Source: Companilactobacillus nantensis DSM 16982
Lineage (GTDB): Bacteria; Bacillota; Bacilli; Lactobacillales; Lactobacillaceae
NCBI RefSeq assembly: GCF_001435815.1
Contig: NZ_AZFV01000016.1
Coordinates: 1-64,000 of the forward strand
Length of the DNA stretch: 64,000 nt
Direction of reading: 5' to 3'
The translations under genes and the position numbers were made by a program. Every line of letters starts with the position of its first letter. Position 1 is the stretch's first letter. Below are positions 61,571 to 64,000 of the stretch, piece after piece. The notes beneath the pieces were generated by a model that was given only the letters and a program-made list of their open reading frames with translations, made no database searches and was not told the origin of the DNA.

Positions 61571-61986
61571 TTATCAGAATCTCCCTTTTTAGCGTAATCA
61601 TTGAATGCTTGTGAAGCAGCCCAATAGTTACCTAGAATGGCGACCAAGAAACCGCCAATCATCGTTATCGTCAGATAAGCAAATAAAAACCACCACTGGC
61701 CATTGTTATATAGCCGATAAGCGTCTGCTGTAAATGTTGAAAAAGTTGTATAGGAACCCAAAACGCCAGTACTTAATGTCAAAATCATGCGTTTTGATAA
61801 ACTAAAACGGTCTTGTAAATAATGAATTAAAAATGGTAAAACTAGTGCCCCACTCAAATTAGCAATGATAGTTCCCAATGGAAATCCATTGCTTGTTTTA
61901 AAAATCAGACTCTCCAAATAACGTAAATCACTACCGATAAAAGCCCCTATGAACAAAAATAGGAACACCTCTCCCCTTCTTTTCAC
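61567..61986 (-). CDS. crcB: fluoride efflux channel CrcB, long subunit
   Basis: The protein is 139 residues from the GTG at 61986, with four helices and the motif STGVLGSYTTFSTFTADA. Two starts are possible. The GTG at 61986 has AAGGGA about 10 bp upstream. A GTG at 61968, preceded by AAGGGG, would give a more typical short N-terminus (FLFLFIGAFIGSDLRYL). A TTG at 62031 has no ribosome binding site. It is the first gene of the crcB-crcB-DUF805 operon. Confidence 0.88.
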   Translation of the reverse strand: MKRRGEVFLFLFIGAFIGSDLRYLESLIFKTSNGFPLGTIIANLSGALVLPFLIHYLQDRFSLSKRMILTLSTGVLGSYTTFSTFTADAYRLYNNGQWWFLFAYLTITMIGGFLVAILGNYWAASQAFNDYAKKGDSDK

Positions 61987-62036
61987 CTGTATCAAATCCC
62001 TTCTGAAAAAAATAATACCAAATATAATCAATATTA

Positions 62037-62092
62037 AAATAAATAAAACCAGTAATCCGATTTTGGGGGGATTACTGGTTTTATTTTAAACG
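62037..62092. terminator. terminator after gnd
   Basis: AAATAAAACCAGTAATCC pairs with GGATTACTGGTTTTATTT. Confidence 0.9.
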
Positions 62093-62118
62093 AAAAAAAT
62101 CGTGCTTTGTTTCGAATT

Positions 62119-63018
62119 TTATTTTTTATCGACGTCGTGTCCACCGAATTCGTTTCGTAAAGCCGCAACAACTTTACCTGTAAATGTATCATCTTCGAGT
62201 GAACGGTAACGCATCATCAATGAGGCGGCAATAACTGGTGTTGGCACTTGAAGTTTCAATGCTTCGTCCAAAGTCCACTTACCTTCACCAGAAGAATGCA
62301 TTACACCCTTGATTTCATCTAATTTAGGATCTTTTGAAAAGGCTGATTGTGTTAATTCCATCAACCATCCACGAATAACTGAGCCATGTTCCCAAACTTT
62401 GGCAACTGCTTCGTTATCATAATCGAATTGGCTATGTTCCAAAACGTCAAATCCTTCAGCAATAGCTTGCATCATACCGTATTCAATACCGTTATGGACC
62501 ATCTTTAAGTAGTGACCACTACCAGCTTTGCCAGTGTACAAGTAACCATCAGTTTGAGCAATTCCTTTGAAAATAGGTTCAATATATTCAAAAGCTTTTT
62601 CATCATCGCCACCAATCATGAAGTTACCATCACGATTAGCACCACTCATACCACCCGATGTACCAACATCGAAGAACTTAATATTTTTGTCAGTCAAAAT
62701 TTTGTTGTGTTGCAATGAATCTTTGTAAAATGAATTTCCACCGTCAATGACGATATCATTTTCATCAAGAATTTCACTCAAGGTATCGATGGTTTGGTTT
62801 GTTGGGTCCCCCGCTGGTAACATTACCCAAACAATCCGTGGTGCACTTAAAGCTTCAATGGCATCTTGCAAGTTATCTTTAACTTGTGCCCCAAGCGTTG
62901 AAGCATCATTTCTTGCCCCATCACTCAAATCAAAGGCAACCACTTCATTACCATTACGAATCAAATTCTCAGTCAAATTGATTCCCATCTTGCCGAGCCC
63001 AATCATTGCTAATTTCAA
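62119..63018 (-). CDS. gnd: 6-phosphogluconate dehydrogenase, short (GndA/YqeC-like) form
   Basis: The 299-residue enzyme has the nucleotide motif MIGLGKMGINLTENL, the substrate motif FFDVGTSGGMSGANRDGNFM and the catalytic Lys/Asn in HYLKMVHNGIEYGMMQ. It is shorter than the 470-residue classical form and belongs to the NAD-preferring decarboxylating group. It converts 6-phosphogluconate to ribulose-5-phosphate and CO2. It is monocistronic, with GGAGG before the ATG. Confidence 0.92.
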   Translation of the reverse strand: MKLAMIGLGKMGINLTENLIRNGNEVVAFDLSDGARNDASTLGAQVKDNLQDAIEALSAPRIVWVMLPAGDPTNQTIDTLSEILDENDIVIDGGNSFYKDSLQHNKILTDKNIKFFDVGTSGGMSGANRDGNFMIGGDDEKAFEYIEPIFKGIAQTDGYLYTGKAGSGHYLKMVHNGIEYGMMQAIAEGFDVLEHSQFDYDNEAVAKVWEHGSVIRGWLMELTQSAFSKDPKLDEIKGVMHSSGEGKWTLDEALKLQVPTPVIAASLMMRYRSLEDDTFTGKVVAALRNEFGGHDVDKK

Positions 63019-63062
63019 AATTCATCCTCCTAATTTGTCTTATCACAAGTTCTAATTATACA

Positions 63063-63103
63063 TAAAAAAGCCGCACCAAAACTAACATTTTGGTACGACC
63101 CGA
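63063..63103 (-). terminator. terminator after the RocS-like gene
   Basis: GCCG-ACCAAAA pairs with TTTTGGT-CG-C; six A residues on the plus strand give the U-tract. Confidence 0.78.
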
Positions 63104-63141
63104 TTACGTAAAAGGTTGATATCATAGGATTAATTGGCTGA

Positions 63142-63702
63142 CTAGCCCATAAACTTGTTCCACCAGTGGCCTTTTTTATCATCATTTACTTTTTCATTTA
63201 CACGCTCTTTGATGTTTTCATCTTTTTTAACGTCTGTATTTTCAGCTTTTTCTTCAGCTTGTTGTTTCAACGTTGCCAATTCAGCCTGAAGTTGTTCTTT
63301 AGCTTTTTGAGCATCTGTTAACTCTTGTTGAAGCTCTTTAATAGTTAATTCACGCTTCTTGTTTTCAGATTCCAATTTAGCAACAGTCGTCTGTAATGCA
63401 GAGATTTCATCACTTTGTTTGGCGTCAGCTTCTGGCTTAACGTCTGTGGCTGGATAAATTTGAACGGCAGCTGTTTCGAGCGTCATCTTAGGACCATGAC
63501 TTAACTTAACCATTTCTTTGAAGTCTTCGATATTTTTTTGAGTATATAGACGATTATTTTGACTATTACGTTCAAAATATTTGCTATTCTCGGTTGTCTT
63601 CTCAACTATCAAAGAGTATTTACGTAGCGTTGCAACGCTGATTCCTAAGTCCTTAGCAGCTTGTGCAGGAGTTAATAAATTGTTCGTTTTTACTTTACTC
63701 AA
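63142..63702 (-). CDS. HTH/coiled-coil protein with C-terminal amphipathic tail, RocS-like
   Basis: The 186-residue protein has an N-terminal MerR-like helix-turn-helix (LLTPAQAAKDLGISVATLRK), a long coiled coil (about residues 95-155, LQTTVAKLESENKKRELTIK), a charged linker and a short aromatic tail ending GHWWNKFMG. This order matches the pneumococcal chromosome segregation factor RocS and the sporulation anchor RacA: DNA binding at one end, membrane binding at the other. A chromosome-organising role is inference. It is monocistronic. Confidence 0.72.
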   Translation of the reverse strand: MSKVKTNNLLTPAQAAKDLGISVATLRKYSLIVEKTTENSKYFERNSQNNRLYTQKNIEDFKEMVKLSHGPKMTLETAAVQIYPATDVKPEADAKQSDEISALQTTVAKLESENKKRELTIKELQQELTDAQKAKEQLQAELATLKQQAEEKAENTDVKKDENIKERVNEKVNDDKKGHWWNKFMG

Positions 63703-63929
63703 AAGGATTCCCCCAAGGTTGTTTCATTCTCTTCATTATAAAAATAATGATGGTTAACTGCAACTACAAAATTGTAGCGTTCCTAAATTTAGAACGTCAT
63801 AGCTATATTTTAACCATAAAATTGGATATACTAAAGATGTAAAAAATAAAATATTTACTCTTAGCCGACACAGTCGGTTTTTCTTTGGTGTATAATTCGT
63901 CTTACAAGAATAGAAGGGGAAATCATATA
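63703..63929. other. divergent promoter region
   Basis: Holds promoters of the RocS-like gene and of the gene running off the right edge (TATAAT at 63891-63896). A small hairpin CCGAC-ACA-GTCGG followed by TTTTTC lies at 63865-63882. No gene was recognised. Confidence 0.4.
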
Positions 63930-64000
63930 TTGTCTAGTTCTACAATTACAACTAATTTTATTATCATACTGATAACCTTTATCTTTGCCTTCTTCTTCGT
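63930..64000 (+). CDS. partial gene at the right edge, membrane protein N-terminus
   Basis: A TTG start at 63930 preceded by AAGGGG opens a frame reading MSSSTITTNFIIILITFIFA and onward, a likely membrane segment. The gene continues beyond the window and its product cannot be named. Confidence 0.5.
   Translation, partial: MSSSTITTNFIIILITFIFAFFF

Noticed and set aside
61987-62118. fluoride riboswitch upstream of crcB
   Set aside because: The interval is mostly the gnd terminator; no crcB-motif sequence was recognised.

Overview
The window is a 64 kb chromosomal segment of a low-GC Gram-positive bacterium, most likely a lactobacillus of the Companilactobacillus type. This is inferred from the AT-rich sequence, strong GGAGG-type ribosome binding sites, the dltXABCD operon, a WxL surface protein, a PyrR attenuator, an Rgg-like regulator, zinc-free S14 and tandem CrcB genes. 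I could not confirm the species. There is no rRNA, tRNA, CRISPR array, prophage or transposase gene. Most genes lie on the minus strand.

Layout. 0.4-6.5 kb: an MFS transporter, a MarR/acetyltransferase pair, a Nudix hydrolase, an M50 protease/AI-2E operon and an Rgg-like regulator. 6.8-9.8 kb: glycine betaine ABC transporter (opuAA-AB-AC order). 10.2-13.1 kb: acyl-CoA dehydrogenase with etfB and etfA, unusual for a fermentative lactobacillus. 13.6-18.0 kb: dltXABCD, D-alanylation of teichoic acids; dltX is a 49-residue gene that is easily missed. 19-25.4 kb: S14, a WxL protein, an SGNH esterase, two GntR/UTRA regulators and trehalose-6-phosphate hydrolase. 26-30.2 kb: a heterodimeric ABC exporter and a MarR regulator that share one operator sequence. 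30.3-37 kb: acetyltransferase, small alarmone synthetase, divergent codA/codB with a PyrR attenuator, and a DHA2 exporter/PadR pair. 37-47 kb: FakB-like DegV protein, two APC permease paralogues flanking a VanX-like dipeptidase, redox enzymes and an EamA transporter. 47-51 kb: two LtaS-like phosphoglycerol transferases. 51-64 kb: oxidoreductases, a YitT protein, an ATGA-coupled helicase/nuclease/sce7725-type operon, TetR, RlmA, SRAP, two CrcB proteins, 6-phosphogluconate dehydrogenase and a RocS-like HTH/coiled-coil protein.

The most unusual content lies between the genes. About sixteen copies or fragments of one repeat family occur, roughly one per 4 kb. Complete copies (about 175-190 bp) fold into a cloverleaf-like structure. 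A long closing stem (about 20-30 bp) has a different sequence in many copies, yet its two arms remain complementary within each copy. Two inner hairpins also covary: one around a CCAAGGT loop, one around an invariant TAAA tetraloop. Some copies sit inside MITE-like units with terminal inverted repeats around GTTGTGCTAGTT and 7-bp target duplications (TTAATTA at 18.5 kb, AAATAAT at 47.1 kb). Several copies start 3-8 bp after a stop codon. I do not recognise this family; it is the best candidate here for an undescribed system. The second candidate is the coupled helicase-nuclease operon at 54.5-58.5 kb.

Functionally, the window combines cell-envelope modification (dlt, LtaS-like, WxL, VanX-like), stress adaptation (Opu, alarmone synthetase, CrcB), drug export with dedicated local regulators, and pyrimidine and trehalose salvage.
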